DNA of 64,000 bases, taken from positions 496,001 through 560,000 of the forward strand of contig JBMNLN010000001.1 in NCBI GenBank assembly GCA_050952725.1. The letters run 5' to 3'. The first letter of the stretch is position 1; the number at the start of each line of letters is the position of its first letter. Below are positions 34,724 through 43,245 of the stretch, in pieces. This DNA is from JAQWCH01 sp050952725. Lineage in GTDB: Bacteria > Bacillota_I > Bacilli_A > RFN20 > CAG-826. The position numbers were made by a program, and so were the translations under genes. A model generated the notes under the pieces. The model worked only from the letters and a program-made list of their open reading frames with translations, searched no databases and was not told the DNA's origin.

Positions 34724-35544
34724 TGTTTAAGCAAAAACGCGCAAGTAGAGATTTCAATAAAGCCGATCTCCCTTCCAATCGAAAGGAAGTCTTTTTTGAC
34801 CGGTTTAAAAATCAATATGGCGTCTTTTTTAAAACTGGTTTAACCTTGTTTTTATTTTTTATTCCCTTCTTGATTGTGGGATTTTTAAAAGATTATTCGC
34901 TCTGGTATCATGCAAGTAGGGGGGATTTTTCTATTGCGGATTATAACCAGATGCAGATTCTCTATGCGCTGATTAAAATTCCCGTCTATATCATAATCGC
35001 GCTTGGTTGCGCTGGTTCTTTTCGCGTGATGAAAAATTTAGCTTGGGAGATTCCGGTCTTTTTTAAAGAGGATTTTTTGGAAGGAATTAAAAAAAACGCG
35101 AAATCGTTTATTGTGGTATTTGTCAGTTTTAGTGTAATTAGCGTTTTGTGTGAATTAACTCTCACTGCGAGCAATATCCCTGAACTGGTTCGCTATCTCC
35201 CTTCTGGCATCTTAGTGGGGCTAGTCCTACCCATGGCCCTTACCTCATTAAACATCTTCAATTTATATAACGCGACCTTTCTTGAAGCATGTAAATTATC
35301 GTTACGGTTCTTTTTTGGTAAAACTTTTAAATCGATTCTCGCGCTTTTAGGTGTTTGCGCGCCTTTCTTAATCCTTTTAATTAATAATTTTGTCATTAAA
35401 TATATTCTATTTATCCCCGTGGTCATTTTCATACTCCCCTGTTCGATTTTGACGTGGTTTTTATATTGTTGTTATCTCTTTGATTATTTTATGAATAAAA
35501 ATACTTATCCAGAAATCTATGATAAAGGAGTTTATCGAAAATAG
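34723..35544 (+). CDS. YesL/DUF624-like membrane protein
   Basis: 273 residues with about six hydrophobic segments. The start ATG overlaps the stop of the GH36 gene (TGATG). The layout, with FFKEDFLEGIKKNAKSF between spans, resembles DUF624/YesL proteins that occur beside sugar ABC importers and whose function is unknown. It is translationally coupled to the GH36 gene, so a role in the same uptake system is likely. Family assignment is moderate. Confidence 0.6.
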   Translation: MFKQKRASRDFNKADLPSNRKEVFFDRFKNQYGVFFKTGLTLFLFFIPFLIVGFLKDYSLWYHASRGDFSIADYNQMQILYALIKIPVYIIIALGCAGSFRVMKNLAWEIPVFFKEDFLEGIKKNAKSFIVVFVSFSVISVLCELTLTASNIPELVRYLPSGILVGLVLPMALTSLNIFNLYNATFLEACKLSLRFFFGKTFKSILALLGVCAPFLILLINNFVIKYILFIPVVIFILPCSILTWFLYCCYLFDYFMNKNTYPEIYDKGVYRK

Positions 35545-35551
35545 ATTAACC

Positions 35552-36277
35552 ATGCCGAAGATTGAATGTAAGAACATCACAGTTACCTATCGAAATAAAA
35601 AAACCAAGGAAATGGTTCAAGCCCTTAATAATTTAAGTGTGACTTTTGCTAGTGAAAAATTCTCTTTAATCCTCGGGGCCTCGGGCTGTGGCAAAACAAC
35701 GCTTTTAAGAGTCATCGCTGGACTTGAAAAATATGAAGGTGAAGTTTTATATAATGATTTCGATGCGAAAATGATTGAGATTCAAAATAAAAACCTTGCA
35801 TATGTCCCCCAGAATTATGTTCTTTATCCGCATATGACCATCTTTGATAATATCGCTTATCCGCTCAAAATCACGAACACCCCGCGCGATGAAATCATCA
35901 AGAGAGTTAATGAAATCGCCGCTCAATTTGACTTGACGCATTGTTTATTTCGAAGACCTAAACAACTTTCGGGAGGCCAACAGCAAAGGGTCGCTATCGC
36001 CCGTGCCTTGATAAAAAAACCACAAATATGCCTTTTTGATGAACCGTTTGCAAATCTCGATCAAGAAACGCGTATACAAGAGAGGCGCTATGTGAAAAAG
36101 GTCTTATCGAGCATGATGAGTACAGTGATCTTTGTAACCCATAATATCGAAGATGCATATTCATTAGCAGACACGATTTATGTGATGGAACAAGGGAAAA
36201 TTATCGCTATCGGCTCTCCGCGAGAAATATATCATTGCCATGATCAAAGAGTGCAAGATATAGTGAGAATAGATTGA
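35552..36277 (+). CDS. Short ABC transporter ATP-binding protein without TOBE domain
   Basis: 241 residues. Walker A GASGCGKTT, Q-loop VPQNYVLYPHM, signature LSGGQQQR, Walker B ICLFDEP and H-loop FVTHN are all intact. The sequence is of the MalK/sugar-importer type (YVPQNYVLYPHMTIFDNIAYPL), yet it ends after the nucleotide-binding domain, without the C-terminal TOBE/OB regulatory fold. It is followed by two overlapping genes for unknown membrane proteins, so it may serve an unusual transporter formed with them. The chosen ATG (35552) precedes MPKIECKNITVTY; an in-frame ATG at 35519 would overlap the previous gene by 26 nt. Confidence 0.88.
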   Translation: MPKIECKNITVTYRNKKTKEMVQALNNLSVTFASEKFSLILGASGCGKTTLLRVIAGLEKYEGEVLYNDFDAKMIEIQNKNLAYVPQNYVLYPHMTIFDNIAYPLKITNTPRDEIIKRVNEIAAQFDLTHCLFRRPKQLSGGQQQRVAIARALIKKPQICLFDEPFANLDQETRIQERRYVKKVLSSMMSTVIFVTHNIEDAYSLADTIYVMEQGKIIAIGSPREIYHCHDQRVQDIVRID

Positions 36278-36759
36278 TGAATTACTATCGACAAGAAGAT
36301 TTTGTCCTCATTGAAAAAAAAGTCAAAAATGGGGTGATTATCAATATCATCCTTGGAGTTTTGATTATCGGCTTATTTGTTTTATTTTGTTTACTTGCAA
36401 CTTATGAACTCCATTTGGTCTATCAAATATTAAGCGCTTCTTTGTTTTCATTGTTTGCTATTTTTCAAATATACATCATCGATACCTTATATCTTGATGG
36501 TTACCAACTAAAGAAACATTATCTGGTGATGTTTTTAAGTACTGCGGAAACATATCAGGGGCACGTGAATAAAATTGGCGAAATTATCACCGTTTCCAAT
36601 CGTATTAGCGCTCGAGAAATCGAGGTCACAATTAACGATAAAATCATTAATGTCTATCTTTTAAAAGGCTTTGAACCAGCTTTTAAAAAAAATGATACTT
36701 TACATCTTGATTTAAAAAATCGCTTTATCTTTGCTAGCCGGAGGGAAAACGATGAATAA
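36277..36759 (+). CDS. Small membrane protein of unknown function
   Basis: 160 residues. Two hydrophobic segments at about 20-40 and 45-70 lie close together, followed by a beta-rich cytoplasmic or extracytoplasmic domain (YQLKKHYLVMFLSTAETYQG). The ATG overlaps the stop of the ABC ATPase gene by one base (TGATG), which argues for coupled synthesis and a shared complex. No recognised family. Confidence 0.6.
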   Translation: MNYYRQEDFVLIEKKVKNGVIINIILGVLIIGLFVLFCLLATYELHLVYQILSASLFSLFAIFQIYIIDTLYLDGYQLKKHYLVMFLSTAETYQGHVNKIGEIITVSNRISAREIEVTINDKIINVYLLKGFEPAFKKNDTLHLDLKNRFIFASRRENDE

Positions 36760-37318
36760 ATTATTAGCTAGTTTTAAACGTCACTGGTTCATCTATATTA
36801 TTAGCGTCTTTCTCGCGATTACCTTGCCGATTTGGATTATTTCTTTAGTTATTGAACCAAAAACTCATGAAAAATATGGCTTGATGATTGATGGATATGA
36901 TATTTCGTTGACTAAGGAAGACCTCTTTTTTTCTACGAACATCAGAAAAGTATCAATTAAAAACGTTAACCCGACTGATTTAGGGATCTTTATCGCTGCC
37001 CAAAAAGAAGCGAAAGATTATGATACCCTAATTATTCGCAAGGAAACTTTTAATCATCATGATTATACCTACGCTTTAATTTCCTTGGATGAAGAAACCC
37101 TCAACACCCTAATTCCTCACCATTCCCCGGAATATGTCATTAAAGATGGTTTGAAATATGGCTTTAACGTTACAGACCACGTGGCGAAATTTGCTAAAAA
37201 TGAATTGAATGATCAATATTATCTATGTTTTTTCAAAAACAGCATCCATTCCGGTTTATTAAATCATCAAAATTATAGTGAATCCCTTTACTTCGCTAAT
37301 TGGTTAATTAGCCAATAA
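36752..37318 (+). CDS. Single-pass membrane protein of unknown function
   Basis: 188 residues. One membrane segment (about 11-33, WFIYIISVFLAITLPIWII) then an extracytoplasmic domain of about 150 residues. The ATG at 36752 has a GGAGGG site and overlaps the previous gene by 8 bp. The domain (LMIDGYDISLTKEDLFF...YDTLIIRKETF) is not recognised. With the two genes before it, it forms a coupled ATPase plus two membrane proteins. Last gene of the plus-strand cluster; the next gene is convergent and no obvious terminator lies between. Confidence 0.6.
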   Translation: MNKLLASFKRHWFIYIISVFLAITLPIWIISLVIEPKTHEKYGLMIDGYDISLTKEDLFFSTNIRKVSIKNVNPTDLGIFIAAQKEAKDYDTLIIRKETFNHHDYTYALISLDEETLNTLIPHHSPEYVIKDGLKYGFNVTDHVAKFAKNELNDQYYLCFFKNSIHSGLLNHQNYSESLYFANWLISQ

Positions 37319-37360
37319 AAACACCCTTTTTTTGAGTAAATTACTTCTTAGTAATATTGT

Positions 37361-38932
37361 TTAAATTCGTTGCTCGGTTTCTTTATCAAAGAAATACACA
37401 TATGTCATATCTAAACAAAATTCAATCTCATCTCCTGCTTTAATCGTTTGACTAGCGTCGGATTTAAAAGCCACTCTTTGACCGTTAATATAGGTTGTGA
37501 TAATCAAATCCTTACCTAATAATTCCACCGAATCAGCCACCGCGGAAATCGCGTTACTTGGTTGAGTATTATTTTTATCATCTTTTAAATAGGTGTACTC
37601 GGGTCTAATGCCTAAAGTTAATTCTTTTCCTTCATAGTCTTTTAATAATTTAACGATTTCTTTTGCGGGTTTTATTTCGATTTCTTCCTGCTTATTTAGA
37701 GCTTTAAATAAAGTGGCATCTTGTTGTTCTTCGATATTATTGACGGAAATAACTCCTTTTTTAAAGGTCACATCTAAGAAGTTCATCGCTGGTGAACCGA
37801 TAAAACCCGCGACAAATTTATTAGCAGGATTTGCATAGACCTCCGCGGGGGTGCCTATTTGCTGAATCCAACCATCTTTCATGATGACAATCCGATCAGC
37901 CATAGTCATCGCTTCGGTTTGATCATGAGTCACATAAATCGTGGTCGCGCCAATGTTCTTATGAATTTTGGTGATTTCCCCCCGGGTTTGCACTCTTAAT
38001 TTGGCGTCTAAGTTTGATAAAGGCTCATCCATTAGGAAAACTTTGGGTTTTCGAACAATTGTTCTCCCTAACGCCACCCGTTGTCTTTGCCCCCCTGATA
38101 ATTCACTCGGCTTCCGATATAAGTATCTAGTTAAATCAATTGATAAAGCGGCTTTATTGATTTCGACATCGATTTCTTCTTTGGTTAATTTTCTTGGCAG
38201 CGTTAAATGAACTTCATGATTTTCTAAATAATCAATTCTCCTTTGATAAGAAATGATTTCGGCATTTCTTTGGGCAAGCCCGGCTTTAAGCGATTCCACC
38301 GTGGCTTCTGGAAGTTTCTTCTTTTTTAAAATCGCCTCGATGTATTTAACATCTTTGCTTAGTTCACTAACTTTTTTTCGATATAACTTTAAATGGTATT
38401 CGTCTTTGCCGATGATTGGTTTTCTTAGTTCATCAATTTGCTCGAGATTTGCAAATAATCGCTTGTAAAGTTCAGCTCTTTGCTCTAATAAAACAAAATC
38501 ATTTTGCTTTTTTTTGAAGCGGCGATTAATCTTTGCTAATTGAAATTTAATCTCATGATTTTCTCCTCTAATCGCGAGAATTTCTGGTCCCTCGGGTTCA
38601 TAAAGCGGCATTTCAAATTTAGCAATGCGAATTCCAAACGCCATGTTGTCATAGACAGTCATATGGGGATATAAGGCGTAGTTTTGGAAAACCATGGCAA
38701 TATTTCGGTCTTTGGGGGCGACATCGTTGACGAGCATGTTGTCAATATATAATTCGCCCGAAGTAATTTCTTCAAGACCGGCGACCATCCGTAAAGTCGT
38801 TGATTTGCCACATCCCGAAGGTCCGACAAAAACGATGAATTCTTTGTCTTTAATTTCAAGATTAAAATCAAAAACGGCTTGAACTTTATTAGGATAAATC
38901 TTATTTAATCCTTTAAATGATAATGTAGACAT
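37361..38932 (-). CDS. msmX: Multiple-sugar ABC transporter ATPase (MsmX/UgpC-like) with long insert
   Basis: 523 residues, about 150 more than MsmX/UgpC. Walker A GPSGCGKST is at 38-46, the Q-loop at 83, LSGGQRQR near 278 and VFLMDEPLSNLD near 298, followed by a TOBE-type regulatory domain (IGSPAMNFL, LTLGIRPEYTYL). The extra sequence, about residues 107-247, is Lys/Glu-rich and probably a helical coiled coil inserted in the helical subdomain. Long sugar ATPases of this kind are known in Mycoplasma (the MG187 type). Standing alone, it probably powers both sugar importers in this window, which lack their own ATPase. The ATG at 38932 has an AAAGGGG site; a longer frame to 38983 lacks one. Confidence 0.9.
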   Translation of the reverse strand: MSTLSFKGLNKIYPNKVQAVFDFNLEIKDKEFIVFVGPSGCGKSTTLRMVAGLEEITSGELYIDNMLVNDVAPKDRNIAMVFQNYALYPHMTVYDNMAFGIRIAKFEMPLYEPEGPEILAIRGENHEIKFQLAKINRRFKKKQNDFVLLEQRAELYKRLFANLEQIDELRKPIIGKDEYHLKLYRKKVSELSKDVKYIEAILKKKKLPEATVESLKAGLAQRNAEIISYQRRIDYLENHEVHLTLPRKLTKEEIDVEINKAALSIDLTRYLYRKPSELSGGQRQRVALGRTIVRKPKVFLMDEPLSNLDAKLRVQTRGEITKIHKNIGATTIYVTHDQTEAMTMADRIVIMKDGWIQQIGTPAEVYANPANKFVAGFIGSPAMNFLDVTFKKGVISVNNIEEQQDATLFKALNKQEEIEIKPAKEIVKLLKDYEGKELTLGIRPEYTYLKDDKNNTQPSNAISAVADSVELLGKDLIITTYINGQRVAFKSDASQTIKAGDEIEFCLDMTYVYFFDKETEQRI

Positions 38933-39238
38933 GGGCTTCCCCTTTACATGGTTGTTAATTACATTATATATATATTGCTGCAAAATACATGCTTAACTGA
39001 TTCCGTTTCGATAATTTGTGTTTAATTTTTATCCTTATCGGTAACAAAAATCACACAAATTGAATATAATTAACCATTTCTATAATTAGTATCCTCTCGA
39101 GTTTTCTCTAATACCGTTTTATATTTGTAGGTATCAAACAAAAGATAGTCTAAATTTTTAGGAAATAGTTAGAAAAAGAGACGATCATTTTTTGTGGGCA
39201 AAAACACTTGAAAAGTTTTATACAATTTGGGCGATAGT
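38933..39238. other. 306-bp gap upstream of msmX
   Basis: No gene was seen. The minus strand holds a TATAAT-like -10 box near 38965 that may drive the ATPase gene. AATTTGTGT (39013-39021) and ACACAAATT (39053-39061) are perfect 9-bp inverted repeats and could be a regulator site. ATACC/GGTAT (about 39113-39136) is a second, weaker pair. The right part reaches the 3' end of the activase gene without a clear terminator. Confidence 0.4.
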
Positions 39239-40105
39239 TCATGAATGCAAAAAGCGGTTGGCTCGATCGACTTCGTCATCGGAAGGAATCCATTCAGGAC
39301 GACCATTGTCAGGACGACCAATGAAAGTCGCCTTTGTCCCAGCGTAAGCATGGTAAGGAAAAAAGGAGGCGCTGACACAATTTTGAAGTGCGTCTTTCAG
39401 TTTGGCAAAAGCCCGGTAATGGTTCTCGTCAGTATTGATGCCGTTTATAAGAATTCCTCGGAGGATGGTTTTCCCCCCGAGACGATCAACGGCAAAGAGG
39501 TTTTTATGAATAAGTTCCGTGTCCACGCCGGTATACTCGCGGTGACGGGAGGAATCCGTATCCTTGATATCCCATAAGAAGAGGTCGGTCACCTCTACGA
39601 GCGCAGCAAGCCGGGTAGAATCAAAAACACCGCAGGTCTCGATTACTGTCGAAATACCCGCTTTACGGCAAAGCCGAAAGAGATCAATACAAGCATCGAT
39701 TTGTCGCAGCGGCTCACCGCCAGAGAGCGTGACGCCTCCTTTAGCACCGAAAAATGCCACATCCTTTTTTATTTCAGTAAAAACCTCATCAACCGTTAAG
39801 CTTTTCCCACTAATCTCTAATGCCCCTGTGGGGCAGACAGCAGCGCATCGGCCACAAGCAGGGCAGCCTGTCCGATTAAATAAGTGCCCACTAGAAAAAT
39901 TGTGCCGTTGTTCTAGACAGATTTCACAACTCTGGCAACCGACACATTTTTGGGCGTAATAGAGAATCTCCGGCAAAGGGGACTGCATTTCGGGGTTATG
40001 ACACCAAACACAGCGAAGCGGACAACCTTTCAAAAAAACGGTGGTGCGAATACCAGGACCATCATGAGTACAAAAACGCTGAATTTCTGCAACAAACAAT
40101 TTCAC
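39239..40105 (-). CDS. Glycyl-radical enzyme activating enzyme (radical SAM)
   Basis: 288 residues. The radical SAM cluster motif is GCPLRCVWCHNPE (CxxxCxxC) preceded by DGPGIRTTVFLKG, as in PflA-type activases. Two further [4Fe-4S] clusters are predicted from CVGCQSCEIC and CPACGRCAAVCPTGA, an insertion typical of activases for dehydratase-type glycyl radical enzymes and absent from PflA itself. GGVTLSGGEPL binds SAM. The enzyme would install the glycyl radical in the partner encoded 5 bp upstream. The two are clearly one operon. Confidence 0.93.
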   Translation of the reverse strand: MKLFVAEIQRFCTHDGPGIRTTVFLKGCPLRCVWCHNPEMQSPLPEILYYAQKCVGCQSCEICLEQRHNFSSGHLFNRTGCPACGRCAAVCPTGALEISGKSLTVDEVFTEIKKDVAFFGAKGGVTLSGGEPLRQIDACIDLFRLCRKAGISTVIETCGVFDSTRLAALVEVTDLFLWDIKDTDSSRHREYTGVDTELIHKNLFAVDRLGGKTILRGILINGINTDENHYRAFAKLKDALQNCVSASFFPYHAYAGTKATFIGRPDNGRPEWIPSDDEVDRANRFLHS

Positions 40106-40110
40106 AATGC

Positions 40111-42279
40111 TTATTTCTCCGTTTGTTCAATAATCATCTGCTGCCATTTTTGATCGAGAGTGACAAAGCGTGCATTCCATCCTGACACGCGCACGGAAAG
40201 CGTTTGATAATTTTCGGGATGTGCTTGTGCTTCGTGCAATATTTTTGCATCGACAACATCAAGTTGGAGAAAAAAGCCCCCGAGAGCCACAAAACCTTTA
40301 AATAATTGGGAAATAGTTTCAATTCCCTCCTCGCCTCTTACGGCTGAAGGCAAAAGTTTACAATCAAGAGCCGCACCTGTGGTCATTTCTGCAAGATTAG
40401 CCTTGCAGTATGAACGAATAATAGCAGTTACTCCCTCTTTGTCTGTGCCCGGTGTGGGTGATGAGTTTGCGGCGAGAATATCACCTTTTTTGGTCCCATG
40501 AGAGCAGGCAAGGCGCTGATCACACCATTCAATTTGTCTTCCAAAGGTGCTGATGCCTCCAGGAAGCCTATAGCCGCTACTCTTTTCCGCTTTCTGGCAA
40601 GCAAGAGCAAAATCGTGGACAAGGCGACGGTAAATCGCATCGACTTCGTCGGAATCGTTTCCGTAATAGCAATAGCGATTTTTCGCGTAAAGACGAAGTG
40701 TCTCTGCTCCCTCCCAATTGTTTTTTAAAACCACAAGAAGCTCGGGAAGGGTGATTTTTTGCTCATCAAAGACTAATTTTTTAATTGAATACAGACTATT
40801 GACAGTGTCGGCAAGACCGCCAATATGCGGTGAACGGATGTTATATACCGCCCCGCCTTCAAAGTAGGAAAGACCTCTTGCGATACAATCATCTTCGAAA
40901 ATTGAAATAACGGTGCATGGGAGGTTTGATTTCCATTTTTGTCTTTCGATATCTTCAAAATCCAGTGCTAGTATGCGGGCAATCTCATCGACGGCTTTTC
41001 CAAGGTCAACGACAAATGTCTCATAAAGTTCTTCAAAGGACGAAAAAGTTACTCCCGTCTCGTAGTTTTTAAGTGTTTGATGTTGAAGAATCTGCAAGGA
41101 ATCAAAAGGGTGGTAAGCAAAATTTGTCTTTCCAGGAATCTGTACCTCCCAACACCCGTCATTAGCAAATTTCAAGGCTTCCTCGCGCGAATATCCAGCG
41201 TCGGCCAAGGCTTTTAAAACTAAATCTTCGTTATAGACGGCAATCGCTCCACCACCGTAGCGAACAACCTCACTAATACGTCGCAGAAGTTTAGCGGGAG
41301 TTCGACTGTTCAAGCGAAATGCGGTTGGAAAATCACCGATGTTCAACTCTTCAAGAATATCCAAAACAAGGTAGGTCACATCGTTAGTGACTTCCTCTTC
41401 ATTTTCACCGATGCCGGCGAGAACGATATTTTGATAGTGCTGCGCATCGCCAGAACCATAGTCACCACCGCGAATCCACTCACAACCCTTGATAAAGAAA
41501 TGAGCAAGAATCTCCCGTGCTTCATCATAAGTAAGCGTACCATCGGCAAGATCTTTTTTTAGATAACTACCAAGCAAAACATCCAGTCTACCGATGCCGG
41601 GCCAGTTTCCGCACAAGCGCAAAAAGGAAAAGATAAACCAAAGAGACTGTACTGCTTGGTGGAAATTTTGGGGACTGTTCATTGGAACATGGCAGAGATT
41701 ATGGTAATTTTTCGCATATTCTGGATGTTCTTTAAGTGCTTCAAGATAACGACGGTGATAAATAGCAAAAGAATCGAGACAATTAAGGACGCTCCGGGAA
41801 AAAGGTTCTCTGTCGGTACCGCGATATGTTTCAAAAGCATTTTCGGCTTCTTTGCGAATGCCGCGAATGCCGATTTTCAGCACTTTTTCAAAATTGACAG
41901 TCAAGTGACTGACAGAACTTATAAATTTCCCTCCGATATCGGCAGGAACTTGATGAAAGATGGCTTGGCCAAGAGTAGCGGCGCCAGACAACCGTTCCCC
42001 GTCGCAAATACGGATTGGCGCTTGTTCAGCAATGCGCCGAATAGCCAAGTCGTATTGTTCAAGTGGAGTTTTTTTGGTGATACCAGGAATGTCATTGAGA
42101 TCGACATAGAGACTTTTCATCGTATCAAGACCGTATTTGTGTCCGAGAGAATCTGCGGCAAATTGGCGCGTACTTTTACTCAATCTAATTGGGCGTTTGG
42201 CAAAAGACGAATAGAATTCCATGATAAATTTTCCTCTTTTAAACAAAGCCAGTCTATCATAATTTTCTATTAATTCCAT
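40111..42279 (-). CDS. Glycyl radical enzyme of the PFL superfamily, substrate unknown
   Basis: 722 residues. The active-site cysteine is C376 in NDGCWEV, giving the G-C-x-E signature in which the Glu often acts as base in dehydratase-type and C-N, C-S lyase members; pyruvate formate lyase has C-C instead. The radical glycine is G700 in RVSGWNARF, followed by the usual short C-terminal tail. The motif GCWEVQIPGKTNF does not match those I know for choline, glycerol, propanediol, hydroxyproline, isethionate or phenylacetate enzymes. The ATG at 42279 follows a GGAGGA site; upstream ATGs are less suitable. Strictly anaerobic metabolism is implied. No microcompartment gene is nearby. Confidence 0.9.
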   Translation of the reverse strand: MELIENYDRLALFKRGKFIMEFYSSFAKRPIRLSKSTRQFAADSLGHKYGLDTMKSLYVDLNDIPGITKKTPLEQYDLAIRRIAEQAPIRICDGERLSGAATLGQAIFHQVPADIGGKFISSVSHLTVNFEKVLKIGIRGIRKEAENAFETYRGTDREPFSRSVLNCLDSFAIYHRRYLEALKEHPEYAKNYHNLCHVPMNSPQNFHQAVQSLWFIFSFLRLCGNWPGIGRLDVLLGSYLKKDLADGTLTYDEAREILAHFFIKGCEWIRGGDYGSGDAQHYQNIVLAGIGENEEEVTNDVTYLVLDILEELNIGDFPTAFRLNSRTPAKLLRRISEVVRYGGGAIAVYNEDLVLKALADAGYSREEALKFANDGCWEVQIPGKTNFAYHPFDSLQILQHQTLKNYETGVTFSSFEELYETFVVDLGKAVDEIARILALDFEDIERQKWKSNLPCTVISIFEDDCIARGLSYFEGGAVYNIRSPHIGGLADTVNSLYSIKKLVFDEQKITLPELLVVLKNNWEGAETLRLYAKNRYCYYGNDSDEVDAIYRRLVHDFALACQKAEKSSGYRLPGGISTFGRQIEWCDQRLACSHGTKKGDILAANSSPTPGTDKEGVTAIIRSYCKANLAEMTTGAALDCKLLPSAVRGEEGIETISQLFKGFVALGGFFLQLDVVDAKILHEAQAHPENYQTLSVRVSGWNARFVTLDQKWQQMIIEQTEK

Positions 42280-42297
42280 TGATATTCCTCCATAAAT

Positions 42298-42312
42298 ATA
42301 GGACAATCCTAT
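42298..42312. promoter_or_regulatory. Palindrome between the glycyl radical enzyme and its AraC-type neighbour
   Basis: ATAGGA-CAA-TCCTAT is a perfect 6+6 palindrome in the 49-bp gap between two divergent starts. A regulator bound here would affect both genes, and the gap is too short for separate full promoters. A TATATT -10-like element overlaps it on the minus strand. Confidence 0.5.
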
Positions 42313-42328
42313 TGAAGGGGTGATTATT

Positions 42329-43111
42329 TTGGATATTCATATTGCGTTTCATTCTTCTGGTAGTTTTATCCATAATCCTTGCGAGGGAATAATGCATAAA
42401 AAAACACTCCCGTTTCTTTCAATTGTGCAAGCGGTAGATGGCGAATATGAAATCTGCCTAAACGATGGAGAAACTCTACATACAGGCGAGGGTGGTTTTT
42501 TTATTGCGCCCGCCTTTGCCCGCCAAACGATTGTCCATCACACTGGAAAAGAGTCGGGCACCATGACAGCAAGATGGTTTTTTTTAGATGTTGTTATCGA
42601 TGGAAATACACGGCTTGACAATCTGTTTTGTTTTCCGTGCGTTATCCGTAAAAATGATGGAGTTGAGCTCAATCGGGTGTTTGACCGCTATTTTAATGCG
42701 CAAGATGATTTTGAACGGGTATGTTGCTATTACGAGGCGGTGCGGCTGATCGTTGGGTATGGCGAAAAGAAAAATGAGCCAGAAGATCTGTTTATGCAAA
42801 CGATAAAAACTTTTATAGCTGCACATTTTTCCGAAGAAATTCGCGTGAAAGATCTCGCGCGAGCAGTATCGATGTCAGAGTCAAACTTTTATCCCGCGTT
42901 CAAAGCCCGTTTTTACTTGTCACCCAGCATTTTTCTCTCTCAATACCGCATTGCGGTTGCCGCACGTTTGTTATCGGGGAGCGATCAAAGCATTTGTCGC
43001 ATTGCCGAAGCAGTCGGCATTCCCGACGCGACCTATTTTAGCCGTCTATTTCGTTTGAATATGGGAACTACCCCGACCGAATATAGAAAACTGTTTCAAA
43101 AAAAAGCCTGA
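42329..43111 (+). CDS. AraC family transcriptional regulator
   Basis: 260 residues. An N-terminal cupin-like domain (GEYEICLNDGETLHTGEGGF) is followed by the AraC helix-turn-helix pair: VKDLARAVSMSESNFYPAFK and ICRIAEAVGIPDATYFSRLF, with MGTTPTEYRK at the end. It is divergent from the glycyl radical enzyme operon and likely controls it. The start is unclear: an in-frame GTG at 42320 touches the AAGGGG site, while a TTG at 42329 lies 8 nt from it and is preferred. Base composition of this three-gene block seems richer in GC than its surroundings, so it may have been acquired together. Confidence 0.88.
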   Translation: MDIHIAFHSSGSFIHNPCEGIMHKKTLPFLSIVQAVDGEYEICLNDGETLHTGEGGFFIAPAFARQTIVHHTGKESGTMTARWFFLDVVIDGNTRLDNLFCFPCVIRKNDGVELNRVFDRYFNAQDDFERVCCYYEAVRLIVGYGEKKNEPEDLFMQTIKTFIAAHFSEEIRVKDLARAVSMSESNFYPAFKARFYLSPSIFLSQYRIAVAARLLSGSDQSICRIAEAVGIPDATYFSRLFRLNMGTTPTEYRKLFQKKA

Positions 43112-43123
43112 TAGCCACACATT

Positions 43124-43147
43124 AAAACCAAGTAGTTGCTTGGTTTT
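43124..43147 (+). terminator. Terminator after the AraC gene
   Basis: AAAACCAAG and CTTGGTTTT form a perfect 9-bp stem with a TAGTTG loop; the T-run is short (four T, in the stem). Confidence 0.6.
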
Positions 43148-43245
43148 GATAAAATACAATTGGATGGAGAATATGTACATCAAAGATAAACGCGAGTTAT
43201 GTTAAAATAGCAATTGTTGATGAATAAAAGGAGCAGAATTGTTTT

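Noticed and set aside
38933..38983. Longer start for the MsmX-like ATPase
   Set aside because: No ribosome binding site; the ATG at 38932 has AAAGGGG and the usual family N terminus.
41656..42273. 205-codon frame antisense to the glycyl radical enzyme
   Set aside because: The opposite strand has all conserved glycyl radical motifs; this frame is a by-product of its codon usage.
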